Of a DNA stretch of 64,000 nt, positions 38,420 through 47,820 are shown in pieces; positions within the stretch are counted from its first letter, which is position 1; each line of letters begins with the position of its first letter. The notes below the pieces were generated by a model that did no database searches, was not told the DNA's origin, and worked only from the letters and a program-made list of their open reading frames with translations. The position numbers were made by a program, and so were the translations under genes. The DNA is from Pseudoalteromonas amylolytica. Lineage in GTDB: Bacteria > Pseudomonadota > Gammaproteobacteria > Enterobacterales > Alteromonadaceae. The stretch is taken from contig NZ_MKJU01000028.1 in assembly GCF_001854605.1 (NCBI RefSeq), positions 187,727 to 251,726 of the forward strand, read 5' to 3'.

Positions 38420-38878
38420 ATGGATATTCGCAAGATCAAGAAACTTATCGAATTAGTAGAAGAATCAGGTATTGCTGAATTAGAAATCACTGAAGGTGAA
38501 GAATCAGTACGCATTAATCGTTACAGCAACGCACCTGTGATGGCACAGCCACAACAGTTTGCAGCAGCGCCTGCACCAGCAGCGGCACCAGCGCCAGCAG
38601 CAGCTCCTGCTGAAGCAACACCTGCGGCTCCAGCGGCACCTGCTGGCCATCAAGTGTTATCTCCTATGGTTGGTACTTTCTACGCGGCCGCTTCTCCTGA
38701 AGCACCAGCATACGTAGAAGTCGGTTCTAAAGTAAGCGTTGGCGATACACTATGTATCGTTGAAGCAATGAAAATGATGAACCAAATTGAAGCTGACAAA
38801 GCTGGTGTAGTGAAAGCAATTCTTGTTGAAAATGGCGAGCCAGTTGAATTCGACCAGCCACTATTCATTATCGAATAA
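38420..38878 (+). CDS. accB: Biotin carboxyl carrier protein of acetyl-CoA carboxylase
   Basis: The 152-residue protein has a short N-terminal domain ([17 protein letters not shown]), an Ala/Pro-rich flexible linker (about 48-77) and a biotinyl domain with the biotin-acceptor Lys in [16 protein letters not shown]. It carries the carboxyl group between biotin carboxylase and carboxyltransferase in fatty-acid synthesis. accC follows after 24 bp, so the two are co-expressed. Confidence 0.98.
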   Translation: MDIRKIKKLIELVEESGIAELEITEGEESVRINRYSNAPVMAQPQQFAAAPAPAAAPAPAAAPAEATPAAPAAPAGHQVLSPMVGTFYAAASPEAPAYVEVGSKVSVGDTLCIVEAMKMMNQIEADKAGVVKAILVENGEPVEFDQPLFIIE

Positions 38879-38902
38879 TTACGCAATAAGAAGGCAAACG
38901 CT

Positions 38903-40243
38903 ATGTTAGATAAAGTAGTCATTGCGAACCGAGGTGAAATTGCACTTCGCGTATTGCGTGCCTGCAAGGAGCTTGGGATCAAAACGGTGGCTGTACACTC
39001 AACCGCTGACCGCGATCTTAAGCATGTACTTCTTGCGGATGAAACCATTTGTATCGGTAAACCAGCAGCGTCTGAAAGTTACTTAGACATTCCACGCATT
39101 ATTGCAGCAGCAGAAGTAACTGATGCGGTTGCTATTCACCCAGGTTACGGATTCTTATCAGAAAACGCTGATTTTGCTGACCAAGTTGAGCAAAGTGGCT
39201 TTGTATTCATCGGCCCTCGTGGTGACACCATTCGCTTAATGGGTGACAAAGTGTCAGCCATCGAAGCGATGCGCAAAGCGGGCGTACCGTGTGTACCAGG
39301 TTCTGATGGCCCATTAACGGACGACAAAGAACGCAACACACAAATCGCTAAACGTATCGGCTACCCTGTGATCATCAAAGCCGCAGGTGGCGGTGGTGGT
39401 CGTGGTATGCGTGTGGTAAGAAGCGAGGCTGAGCTAAATAACTCAATCGCCTTAACACAGCAAGAAGCTAAGCAGTTCTTTGGTAATGGCATGGTTTACA
39501 TGGAAAAATTCCTTGAAAACCCACGTCACATCGAAGTTCAAGTCCTTGCCGATGGCCAAGGTAATGCGATTCACTTAGGTGAGCGTGACTGTTCAATGCA
39601 GCGCCGTCACCAAAAAGTTGTTGAAGAGGCGCCAGCACCAGGTATTACCGCTGAAATGCGCAAGTTTATCGGTGATCGCTGTACTCGTGCATGTATCGAA
39701 ATCGGCTACCGTGGCGCGGGGACTTTTGAGTTCTTGTATGAAAATGGCGAGTTCTATTTCATTGAAATGAACACCCGTATTCAGGTTGAGCACCCTGTTA
39801 CCGAAATGGTTACAGGTGTAGACTTGATCAAAGAGCAACTAAAGATTGCCGCAGGCCAACCGCTTTCTATTACACAGGATGACGTGGTGATCCGAGGTCA
39901 TGCTATCGAATGTCGTATCAATGCTGAAGACCCTGATACTTTTATTCCGTCACCGGGTAAGATCACACGTTTCCATCCTGCTGGCGGTTTAGGTATTCGT
40001 TGGGATAGCCATATTTATGCTGATTACACTGTACCACCTCATTACGATTCAATGATTGGTAAGTTGATCACATATGGTGAAAATCGCGACGTAGCGATTG
40101 CACGTGCGCGCAATGCACTCAATGAGCTAGTCATCGACGGTATCAAAACCAATACGCCGCTACACAAGAAGATCTTAGCGGATGAAAACTTCCAAAGTGG
40201 TGGCACAAACATTCACTACTTAGAGAAGAAACTTGGTTTATAA
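38903..40243 (+). CDS. accC: Biotin carboxylase subunit of acetyl-CoA carboxylase
   Basis: The 446-residue protein is a full-length biotin carboxylase: N-terminal [23 protein letters not shown]-grasp Gly-rich loop [14 protein letters not shown], catalytic region [19 protein letters not shown] and [15 protein letters not shown]. It carboxylates the biotin on AccB with ATP and bicarbonate. It is the last gene of the aroQ-accB-accC run, followed by a clear terminator. Confidence 0.98.
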   Translation: MLDKVVIANRGEIALRVLRACKELGIKTVAVHSTADRDLKHVLLADETICIGKPAASESYLDIPRIIAAAEVTDAVAIHPGYGFLSENADFADQVEQSGFVFIGPRGDTIRLMGDKVSAIEAMRKAGVPCVPGSDGPLTDDKERNTQIAKRIGYPVIIKAAGGGGGRGMRVVRSEAELNNSIALTQQEAKQFFGNGMVYMEKFLENPRHIEVQVLADGQGNAIHLGERDCSMQRRHQKVVEEAPAPGITAEMRKFIGDRCTRACIEIGYRGAGTFEFLYENGEFYFIEMNTRIQVEHPVTEMVTGVDLIKEQLKIAAGQPLSITQDDVVIRGHAIECRINAEDPDTFIPSPGKITRFHPAGGLGIRWDSHIYADYTVPPHYDSMIGKLITYGENRDVAIARARNALNELVIDGIKTNTPLHKKILADENFQSGGTNIHYLEKKLGL

Positions 40244-40258
40244 GTGTTGATGATTTGA

Positions 40259-40286
40259 AAAGCCGGCCAATGCCGGCTTTTTCTTT
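40259..40286 (+). terminator. Rho-independent terminator after accC
   Basis: AGCCGGC-CAAT-GCCGGCT forms a 7-bp GC-rich stem directly followed by TTTTCTTTT, 17 bp after the accC stop. Confidence 0.92.
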
Positions 40287-40457
40287 TGTTTTCAAAAAAG
40301 ACACAACCCAGATTGGTCTAAATTTAATCATTTGATTTACAGATAGTTAAATTTATGGCTTTTGCTAGTGACAAGGCTTTTAAAAGTTTTTATACTGCAA
40401 CCCGCTTACCGACATTGGTAAGTCTATTTTACCTGCACCCTAAGCAGGCACAAAAAT

Positions 40458-40534
40458 GGCCCCTTAGCTCAGTTGGTTAGAGCACACGACTCATAATCGT
40501 TAGGTCCCCAGTTCGAGTCTGGGAGGGGCCACCA
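40458..40534 (+). tRNA. ileX: tRNA-Ile2 with CAU anticodon (lysidine type)
   Basis: The 77-nt cloverleaf begins GGCCCCTTAGCTCAG and ends GAGGGGCCACCA with the CCA encoded; the anticodon loop is CTCATAA. The anticodon CAT alone would suggest Met. However, the acceptor GGCCCC with C4-G69 and C5-G68 is that of tRNA-Ile2, the substrate of TilS, and it resembles Escherichia coli ileX closely (elongator tRNA-Met has GGCUACG). After lysidine modification it reads AUA codons. One mismatch is seen at the base of the anticodon stem. Confidence 0.85.
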
Positions 40535-40724
40535 TTTTATTAGCAAGTCATCTCTTATAACTCCACATATTACAAACAATCTCTTTCCCCTTGCTGTTTC
40601 TATCGTATTAGCGTCAAAAAGTATGTGACGAAAGGCTAAAAATATATGCTCGAAGATTACTGATTAAAGAAGGCATATATCGTTAGGTATCATGAATTAA
40701 CTCAAAATGATGGGATAAAAGTTA

Positions 40725-41354
40725 ATGGAACTAATAAAGTACTTAAATGAATTCTTCATCACCAAATCAGAACTGCTTACTCAATCACAAGTGAGTGAAC
40801 AAGTGCTTGCACACTATCAAGAAACTGGCGTAATGCCACAATGCTCATATAAGTTGAAACTAGCACTTGAGAGTAATTCATTTTTTGGATTACATGAAGA
40901 CACTCAAGAAATTGAGTACTACGCAAAAGGCTACTTTGCTTGGTTGGGTATTGTACAATCGCTTGAAGACAAAGAAAAAATATACTCTGTGTTTTCTAAA
41001 CGCTATAGAAAAGCACTCGAACAATTAAAAAGTCAGGGATTCACATCTACCAATGTGAAATTAAATGCTGATGTTCAATCACATATTGAGCAAGAGTGGG
41101 TACACTTTCTCGATGGGGTTTACGGCCTTTGCACTAAATCAGGCTTACCCGAACATATTGCAGCAAAGGAACTTGCGATCGCCCAAATTAACGAGCTTTC
41201 AGAGCTTGAGTCACCAACTGCATCGCAGCTCTCCCAGCTAAAGCGCGCAATAGATCTACTTGATGAGTCAAGTACGCTGTTTGCACCCCATGAAAGAGCA
41301 AAGAGTTCTCGACACCGTTTGATTGATGAAATGAAGCGTAAATACCAATTTTGA
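40725..41354 (+). CDS. DUF6058 family protein
   Basis: The 209-residue protein has no signal or membrane segment and is mostly helical. The order of features (YLNEFFITKSELL, QCSYKLKLAL near residue 40, EYYAKGYFAWLG, EWVHFLDGVYGLCT, then a C-terminal helical pair) resembles DUF6058 proteins, found mainly in marine gammaproteobacteria. No function is established for that family. It is convergent with the DUF6765 gene, with only 4 bp between the stops. Confidence 0.7.
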   Translation: MELIKYLNEFFITKSELLTQSQVSEQVLAHYQETGVMPQCSYKLKLALESNSFFGLHEDTQEIEYYAKGYFAWLGIVQSLEDKEKIYSVFSKRYRKALEQLKSQGFTSTNVKLNADVQSHIEQEWVHFLDGVYGLCTKSGLPEHIAAKELAIAQINELSELESPTASQLSQLKRAIDLLDESSTLFAPHERAKSSRHRLIDEMKRKYQF

Positions 41355-41358
41355 CGCC

Positions 41359-42420
41359 TTACGCTACACATATCCCATATCGAGGTAAAATAATATCCAC
41401 TATATTCAGTCGATGCTGCTTCGCAGCATCATGAAATAGCTTCCAGTTTGAGGTTAAGAACGCCTGTGTAAAGGTGTATTCATCTTCGTCCTTATCAATC
41501 AACGTAGTGCCTAATGCTTCATGCTTCCAAGAACCTGCGCCTTTTGCGATATAGGACAGCTGGTATGGCCCAAGTGAGAACTCATCGTTGGCGATTGCTT
41601 CAATCCACAAAGCAAGCCTCTGCTGGCCAGCATCCATATTAAAGTCGGTAAAACATTTGGCTATTTGTGCTTTGAGTAATTCATTCAAGCCCGTTGGCTG
41701 CTGATTAAGGTAAATTTGATAGACTTTACATAGCTCATCAGCAGCTTCTAAAAAATCAACGGGATTGTTACGCTCTACAACTTCTCCCATTCCATTGGTG
41801 TAGCTCGAATGCTGATGTGGTAAGTCAGGATTTGATAACGCCTGACCATGCCCCAAACTGGGAATGTCATCCTGAAGCATCCCCATAAAGTAGTCTGTGA
41901 TCCTTTTGGTCCAATGCTTATCTATTTGGCCATTGTGATCTTTAATATCATCGACCTTATTGACTTTATGCTGTATTCCCGCAAATCCCTTGTGCCCCCA
42001 AGTATCAATAAATACATGTGATGTGATCCCCAGTAAATGCAATGCATAAGGCTTGTGTTGATGAGCTATACACTCATTCACCATATCGCGGGCAACATAG
42101 GAATTAGGCTTACATACTAGCTTATGAACAAAACGACCTGATGGGTTGCTGCCCGCCGGCAGCCCACTGTTACCTGGCAAAAAGTGAAATGGGATCCACA
42201 CTTGTTGGTTCTTTAGGCTTTGGATATTTCTATAGTCCAGCATCTTGTGGGCTGTTGCAATACGTTGATATGCAGCACCATTATTGAATTTGATGTGGCC
42301 TTCGTTAGTCGCGTCGTCAACGTATTGCGAAGCATGCGCGATGATATTTGCCTGTTCGTTACTAAAGCCTGCGGCACGGGCTACAACCCAAGTCATGCCT
42401 AGGTGAAGGTCAATCTGCAT
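41359..42420 (-). CDS. DUF6765 family protein (zinc-dependent phospholipase C-like fold possible)
   Basis: The 353-residue protein begins MQIDLHLGMTWVVARAAGF, followed by ANIIAHASQYVDDATNEG, LHLLGITSHVFIDTWGHKGF. The repeated His-x-x-x-His and Asp pattern (HASQYVDDAT, GITSHVFIDTWGH) is like helical metal-binding hydrolases of the zinc phospholipase C or S1/P1 type. Members of DUF6765 share this start. There is no signal peptide, so it acts in the cytoplasm unless exported differently. Function is unknown. Confidence 0.7.
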   Translation of the reverse strand: MQIDLHLGMTWVVARAAGFSNEQANIIAHASQYVDDATNEGHIKFNNGAAYQRIATAHKMLDYRNIQSLKNQQVWIPFHFLPGNSGLPAGSNPSGRFVHKLVCKPNSYVARDMVNECIAHQHKPYALHLLGITSHVFIDTWGHKGFAGIQHKVNKVDDIKDHNGQIDKHWTKRITDYFMGMLQDDIPSLGHGQALSNPDLPHQHSSYTNGMGEVVERNNPVDFLEAADELCKVYQIYLNQQPTGLNELLKAQIAKCFTDFNMDAGQQRLALWIEAIANDEFSLGPYQLSYIAKGAGSWKHEALGTTLIDKDEDEYTFTQAFLTSNWKLFHDAAKQHRLNIVDIILPRYGICVA

Positions 42421-42695
42421 AGTGATCCTTTAAAATATGCTGATGTAACCTTAAGGTTATATCAACATAAGCAATAATACCTGTCTCTCATTCGCTGTAT
42501 TATTCATTAACTTTCACTATTTCTACAGGTCACTTTTTGCAGAGCCTACATACCTTTGGCACTCAAACAACTACCGCTTTAATATTTTGAGCTAGACTTA
42601 ATTTACTACTGTGCTCAACTTTATCAATGACTAACAGCATGCATACCTTTTCAGTAATTAACATTATTCGCTCGCTAAGCGTCCGTGAGTGAATA

Positions 42696-45158
42696 ATGAT
42701 GAAAGCGCTATACTCTATCAACATTAAGCTGTGGCTGAGCATTTTAGCTGCGCTGATTTTTTTGTTGTTTTCTGTCATTATCACCTTTCATACCTATTAC
42801 ACCCAATTAGATACGCTCATTAGCAGTAGCCAAGAGTCATTATCACAGGAGCTGCCAATTTTTTCCCACAAGCTTGAGCGGGCCTTATCAGCCAACAACA
42901 CTGAAAATGCGACCTTTGCACTCAACACTAAAATGAGCCGAGTTAACTACCAACATGTTTTAGTACTAGATCCCGATGGTCACATAATCGCCGCACCAGA
43001 GCGACATATGCAAACACAACACTTCAGTAAATTTGATCTGCCCATTAACTTCAAACTATTGCAAACGGCACTCGCTCAAAACGCAAGGATTATTGAATTT
43101 AATGAGTCAAAGTTTGTTTTTGAGGCATATTTTCCGCTGCAGTTTCAACATCGTGATGAAACCAAAACAGCCATACTATTTGCCACGTACCACATTGCGC
43201 ATGAAGTTCAGAGTGTTCTAGAAATTGGCCTGAATAAGAGTTTTATCGTTGCCTTACTGCTGCTGTGCTTGATCTGCCTTACAGCGATGTTTGTGTACGC
43301 TTTTATCACCAAGCCCATAAATCAACTAATTTATGTTGGTCAGAAGCTGCGCTCACTTGATTTTAGCCAAAGAGCGAAAATTGAAGGCAGTGGTGAACTA
43401 AAGTTACTAGCTGATAACTTCAATGATATGGCTGACAATTTACAGGAGAAAATTGCCGCACAAAAAGCGGCTGAGCTATATGCTCTGTCTAAACACAACT
43501 TGCTTGAAAGTATTTTTTCGGCACTGCCAGATTTGTTTATTGTTATCGACTCGCACGGTAAAGTGATCGAATTTAGTAACTCTCATCAAAACGATATGTT
43601 TGTTGAAAGTCCTCCGCTCATCGGCTGTGATGTGACCACTTTATTGCCTAATACCATTATGAAGCGCTTTAATGGCGCTATCAAAGAGACCAGAAAATAT
43701 AAAAAGCTCACTTGTATTGAATATCCCTTTACTCATAGGCATCAAGAAAAATTCATGGAAGCGCGCGTGTCTGTTATGCCTCTAAGCAGTCATGTTGTTA
43801 TCGTACTCAGAGACATTACTCAGCGTAAGCGCCAAGAAGAACTTATTTTCCATCATGCATTTTTTGATACCCTTACCAATCTCCCCAACCGTTTTTTAGT
43901 CATGGAACGACTGACTCAACAAATCAAAACAGCGACCAGAAATAAAACTATTATTGCTGTGATCTTCATTGATTTAGATGATTTTAAAAAAGTAAACGAT
44001 TCTTTAGGGCATGAAATTGGTGATAAGCTGCTCATTGCCTCAGCGCAGAGATTGCAAGATACGCTGCGCGATGAAGACACCGTGGCTCGCCTTGGTGGTG
44101 ATGAGTTCGTAATTCTAATCAATAACTTACACAACAGCGAGGATATCATTCCAATCGCCGCAAATTTGGTAAGGCGATTTCGCATCCCCTTAAATATCGA
44201 TAAAAGAGAGTTTAGCATTTCATTGAGTTTAGGCGTTTCTGTATACCCACAAGATGGCAGTACACCCAGTGCGCTACTTCGTAAAGCTGACTCAGCAATG
44301 TATCACTCAAAACAGCAAGGTAGAAATACGTACTCATTTTTTACAGAGAAAATGAGTCAGGATTTATCTCGGCGCTTGCTACTTGAAGAGCATATGCGTC
44401 ACGCTCTGGAGCATGGAGAGTTCGAAGTTTATTATCAGCCACAATTTACCATTGATAATAACGAGCTGATTGGCGCAGAAGCCTTACTTAGGTGGCACAA
44501 TAAAACCCTAGGCACCGTTTCACCAAGTGAATTCATTCCATTAGCAGAAAGCAACGGCGAGATAGTTGCTATTGGAAAATTCGTGCTGCAATCAGCAATA
44601 AAGCAAATTAAAAAGTGGCAATCCGTGCTAGAGCGACCATTGAAAGTGGCAGTTAATTTATCTCCGCGACAATTTAAAGATCGCACCTTAATTGAAGATA
44701 TTCACAAATACATTCAACAGTCGCAAATACCCACTTCTTTACTTGAGCTTGAAATCACCGAAGGCGTGCTTTTGTCCGGTGATGACGCACTCAAAGATTC
44801 GCTAGATAACTTACATCAATTAGGGTTAGTTATCTCAATGGACGACTTTGGAACAGGCTATTCATCCCTCAATTACCTACGCCAATATCCTTTTGATATC
44901 TTAAAAATCGATCAAAGTTTTATTGCTGACCTATCCACCAGCCAAGCTGCTGATGAATTGGTAAACTCTATTATTACCATGTCTCACAGTCTCGGGATAA
45001 GGGTCGTTGCTGAGGGTATCGAGACCCTCTCTCAACTCAAGATTTTACAGAATTATCAATGTGATATTGGACAGGGCTTTCTACTTGGAGAGCCAATGAC
45101 AAGTGAAGATTTCGAACATTCGATTGGCATCACTAGGGAGCGATATAGCAAAGGCTAA
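42696..45158 (+). CDS. Membrane sensor GGDEF-EAL protein (HAMP-PAS-GGDEF-EAL)
   Basis: The 820-residue protein has membrane segments at about 10-33 and 182-206 flanking a periplasmic sensor with VLVLDPDGHIIAAP, then a HAMP domain (ITKPINQLIYVGQKL), a PAS domain (LPDLFIVIDSHGKVIEFSN), a GGDEF domain with RLGGDEFVIL near 466 and an EAL domain with GAEALLRWH near 593 and DDFGTGYSSLNYL. Both catalytic signatures look intact. It may make or break c-di-GMP depending on the periplasmic signal. It is monocistronic; zur follows at 110 bp with its own start region. Confidence 0.9.
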   Translation: MMKALYSINIKLWLSILAALIFLLFSVIITFHTYYTQLDTLISSSQESLSQELPIFSHKLERALSANNTENATFALNTKMSRVNYQHVLVLDPDGHIIAAPERHMQTQHFSKFDLPINFKLLQTALAQNARIIEFNESKFVFEAYFPLQFQHRDETKTAILFATYHIAHEVQSVLEIGLNKSFIVALLLLCLICLTAMFVYAFITKPINQLIYVGQKLRSLDFSQRAKIEGSGELKLLADNFNDMADNLQEKIAAQKAAELYALSKHNLLESIFSALPDLFIVIDSHGKVIEFSNSHQNDMFVESPPLIGCDVTTLLPNTIMKRFNGAIKETRKYKKLTCIEYPFTHRHQEKFMEARVSVMPLSSHVVIVLRDITQRKRQEELIFHHAFFDTLTNLPNRFLVMERLTQQIKTATRNKTIIAVIFIDLDDFKKVNDSLGHEIGDKLLIASAQRLQDTLRDEDTVARLGGDEFVILINNLHNSEDIIPIAANLVRRFRIPLNIDKREFSISLSLGVSVYPQDGSTPSALLRKADSAMYHSKQQGRNTYSFFTEKMSQDLSRRLLLEEHMRHALEHGEFEVYYQPQFTIDNNELIGAEALLRWHNKTLGTVSPSEFIPLAESNGEIVAIGKFVLQSAIKQIKKWQSVLERPLKVAVNLSPRQFKDRTLIEDIHKYIQQSQIPTSLLELEITEGVLLSGDDALKDSLDNLHQLGLVISMDDFGTGYSSLNYLRQYPFDILKIDQSFIADLSTSQAADELVNSIITMSHSLGIRVVAEGIETLSQLKILQNYQCDIGQGFLLGEPMTSEDFEHSIGITRERYSKG

Positions 45159-45269
45159 CGTATTAACTTTTCAACCCCATGCGACGCTTTTTCATGATAA
45201 CTTACTCAGTTTATAAGACTATTAATAAGAATATGTTAGTATTGCGGTGCAAGGGTAAGGATTAAGATA

Positions 45270-45704
45270 ATGAATGTAGAATTACTGATCAGCAAAGCAA
45301 AGCAAGTGTGTGATAATCGCGGGGCTAGGTTTACTCCTATCCGCGAGAAGGTATTTCGTCTGCTCGCAAGCAAGCAAGGCGGTGTCGGAGCTTATGACCT
45401 ACTGGAAGAACTCAAAGTTACAGAAGCCGCAGCTAAACCGGCAACGATTTATCGCGCTTTGGATTTTCTGGCAGAATTAGGGTTCATCCACAAGATAGAA
45501 AGTACAAACTCGTTCATGCTTTGTCATCATTTTGATCATATTCACCCCGTACAGCTATTAATATGTGACCAATGCGGTAATGTCGAAGAGTTGCACTCCA
45601 GTGCCATTTCTCATGAGCTTAATAACCTCGCAGCCGAGAAAGGTTTCGTAGTAAGTGCACAAACAATTGAAGCCCACGGTAAATGTGAAAAGTGTAATGA
45701 GTAA
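45270..45704 (+). CDS. zur: Zinc uptake regulator Zur (Fur family)
   Basis: The 144-residue protein has a winged-helix DNA-binding N-terminus (RFTPIREKVFRLLAS, KPATIYRALDFLAELGFIHK) and a metal-binding C-terminus with CHHFDHIHPVQLLICDQCG and a final CEKC. The four-Cys structural zinc set and the lack of the Fur-type HHDH loop (here HHFDHIHP) fit Zur. It represses zinc-uptake genes when zinc is sufficient. No obvious target promoter is recognised in the window. Confidence 0.85.
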   Translation: MNVELLISKAKQVCDNRGARFTPIREKVFRLLASKQGGVGAYDLLEELKVTEAAAKPATIYRALDFLAELGFIHKIESTNSFMLCHHFDHIHPVQLLICDQCGNVEELHSSAISHELNNLAAEKGFVVSAQTIEAHGKCEKCNE

Positions 45705-45774
45705 GTGCATCGGCTCCAAAACCACACTACACTCAAATATTATCTCTAAAACAATATGTAGTTAAGGAAGTCAT

Positions 45775-46242
45775 ATGAAAGTAGAGTTTATAAACCCCTT
45801 TCTATCGTCTTTAATCAATGTATTGGCAACCATGGCGCAAACGGAGTTAACGCCAGGCAAGCCAAAAATAAAAAAAGATGAAATTGCTCTGGGTGATGTG
45901 TCTGGGCTCATAGGAATGGTTGGGCCGCAAACCAAAGGTTCATTTTCTATAACGTTTGATGAAAGCCTAGCCTTGACCATTATGGAGCGAATGCTAGGTG
46001 AGCGCCCAGATACCATTAACGAGGAAGTCACCGATATGGTCGGTGAAATCACTAATATGGTAACTGGCGGTGCCAAAAACCTATTGGGTGAAAAGGGCTA
46101 CGAGTTTGAAATGGCCACACCAATTGTTGTATCTGGTAAAAACCACACCATTACACATAAATGTGAAGGTGCAAAAATCATTATGCCTTTTACATCACCA
46201 GATGGTGATGCAAATATAGAAGTCAGCTTCGACAAGCTTTAG
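45775..46242 (+). CDS. CheX-like chemotaxis phosphatase
   Basis: The 155-residue protein matches the CheX family: MKVEFINPFLSSLINVLATMA, GLIGMVGPQTKGSFSITFDE, and the E-x-x-N-type region EEVTDMVGEITNMVTGGAKNLL, where the Glu and Asn normally dephosphorylate CheY-P. It ends with a beta strand and acts in the cytoplasm. It stands alone, not in a che operon. It could act on the receivers of the local c-di-GMP proteins, but this is not supported directly. Confidence 0.85.
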   Translation: MKVEFINPFLSSLINVLATMAQTELTPGKPKIKKDEIALGDVSGLIGMVGPQTKGSFSITFDESLALTIMERMLGERPDTINEEVTDMVGEITNMVTGGAKNLLGEKGYEFEMATPIVVSGKNHTITHKCEGAKIIMPFTSPDGDANIEVSFDKL

Positions 46243-46251
46243 GCTGCAAGG

Positions 46252-46680
46252 CTAAGAGCAAATTTCACCTTGTAAGGTAACAATAAGGGTTCTGCTTGAA
46301 GCATGATCCCTGTGTTCGCACAGATAAAGCCCCTGCCACACCCCCAATGCCAATTGTCCATTACTCACGGGTATACTTTGGCTGCTGCCTATTAAGGTGG
46401 ACTTGATGTGTGCAGGCATATCATCAGGCCCTTCATATGTGTGTATGTAATAAGGAGCGTTCTCAGGTGCAAGTACATTAAAATGGCTTTCTAAGTCCTG
46501 CCTGACTGAAGGATCTGCGTTCTCGTTAATGGCAAGAGAAGCTGACGTGTGCTGAATAAATACATGGAGTAAACCTACACGGACATTTTTTACCTCTGGA
46601 AGCTGATGTTCAATTTCATCGCCAATAAGGTGAAAGCCTCTCTTTCTTGCTTTGAGTACTATTTTTTTCTGTAACCACAT
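46252..46680 (-). CDS. yjbQ: YjbQ family protein (secondary thiamine-phosphate synthase)
   Basis: The 142-residue protein has the YjbQ/UPF0047 signatures: KARKRGFHLIGDEI, LHVFIQHTSASLAINENADPSVR and the His-rich LYLCEHRDHASSRTLIV near the end. The family has weak thiamine-phosphate synthase activity in Escherichia coli; its main role is unclear. It is convergent with the cheX-like gene (9-bp gap) and 37 bp after alr on the same strand, so co-transcription with alr is possible. Confidence 0.92.
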   Translation of the reverse strand: MWLQKKIVLKARKRGFHLIGDEIEHQLPEVKNVRVGLLHVFIQHTSASLAINENADPSVRQDLESHFNVLAPENAPYYIHTYEGPDDMPAHIKSTLIGSSQSIPVSNGQLALGVWQGLYLCEHRDHASSRTLIVTLQGEICS

Positions 46681-46717
46681 GAAACATTCCTAGATTCGAG
46701 TATCGGCTGTAAGTAGC

Positions 46718-47809
46718 TTACGCTTGGTTTTTATCCACATATTCGTAGCTTACTCGCGGAGTCACATTACATAGCAGTTCATAAGGTATAGTATCCGCAT
46801 ACGCCGCAACTTCTTCAACCGGTAAATTGGGACCCCACATTTCTACTTCGTCGCCAACCGCGATACCAGCTTTGTTATCACCAATATCTACCGTTATCAT
46901 ATCCATAGAGACACTACCCACAATGCCAAAGCGTTGATTGCGGATCATCACTGGCGTACCATTTTTCGCATGTCGAGGATAGCCATCACCGTACCCCATT
47001 GCAACAATAGCAAGCTGTGTCGCGTGCTTGCTCTGCCAGCGCCCACCGTACCCGACGGGTTCGTTGGCTGGTAAACTGCGAATAGCAATGACTCGAGTAG
47101 TTAAACGCATAACGGGCTGTAAACCATGATGAGCGCCAACCTGCTCTTGCATTGGCGACACACCATAGAGCATAAGCCCTGGGCGCACCCAATCATTATG
47201 ACTTTCAGGCCAACCAATAATACCCGCCGAGTTTGCTAAACATAGAGACTCATTTTTATTGTCTACCAACTGAGTAAATTTATTTAGCTGTACCTTAGTT
47301 TTACTATTTTCGACGTCATCGGCACACGAGAAGTGGGTCATCAAATTAACTTGGGGCTTCACATTCTCAGAGCTTTTCAAACGATTATAGAAGCTGTCCA
47401 ATTGCTCAGGCTCAATTCCCAACCGATGCATTCCTGTATCAACTTTTAGCCATGTCGCTATCGGTGCGTCTAACTTTGCGCTCTCTAACGCATTAAGCTG
47501 ATACTCGTTGTGGATCACCGTTTGAAAGTTATTCGCTAAAAGGATAGGAATATCATTGGCATTAAAAAAACCTTCAAGCAACACTATCGGTTTAGTTAAA
47601 CCACCAGCCCTGAGGGCTAATGCCTCATCGATTCGAGCTACTGCAAACGCATCAGCGTCTTGTAAGTGCTGAGCAATGGTCACTAGGCCGTGCCCATACG
47701 CATTGGCTTTTAACACCGCCATAACTTTGGCTCGCGGTGCCAGCGCTTTGATACGCCGTAAATTATGCCTTAATGCCGATAAGTTTATCTCCGCCGCCGC
47801 TAACTTCAT
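46718..47809 (-). CDS. alr: Alanine racemase
   Basis: The 363-residue protein has the PLP-binding motif AVLKANAYGHG (Lys at about 34) and the second catalytic Tyr region in GLMLYGVSP, plus YGDGYPRHAKNG. It converts L-alanine to D-alanine for peptidoglycan. It lies directly after dnaB (11-bp gap), the ancestral gammaproteobacterial order rpsF-priB-rpsR-rplI-dnaB-alr, which is interrupted here only before dnaB. Confidence 0.96.
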   Translation of the reverse strand: MKLAAAEINLSALRHNLRRIKALAPRAKVMAVLKANAYGHGLVTIAQHLQDADAFAVARIDEALALRAGGLTKPIVLLEGFFNANDIPILLANNFQTVIHNEYQLNALESAKLDAPIATWLKVDTGMHRLGIEPEQLDSFYNRLKSSENVKPQVNLMTHFSCADDVENSKTKVQLNKFTQLVDNKNESLCLANSAGIIGWPESHNDWVRPGLMLYGVSPMQEQVGAHHGLQPVMRLTTRVIAIRSLPANEPVGYGGRWQSKHATQLAIVAMGYGDGYPRHAKNGTPVMIRNQRFGIVGSVSMDMITVDIGDNKAGIAVGDEVEMWGPNLPVEEVAAYADTIPYELLCNVTPRVSYEYVDKNQA

Positions 47810-47820
47810 GTGCGACTCTC

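Noticed and set aside
40458-40534. Elongator tRNA-Met
   Set aside because: The acceptor stem GGCCCC with C4-G69 and C5-G68 fits tRNA-Ile2; Met remains a minor alternative.
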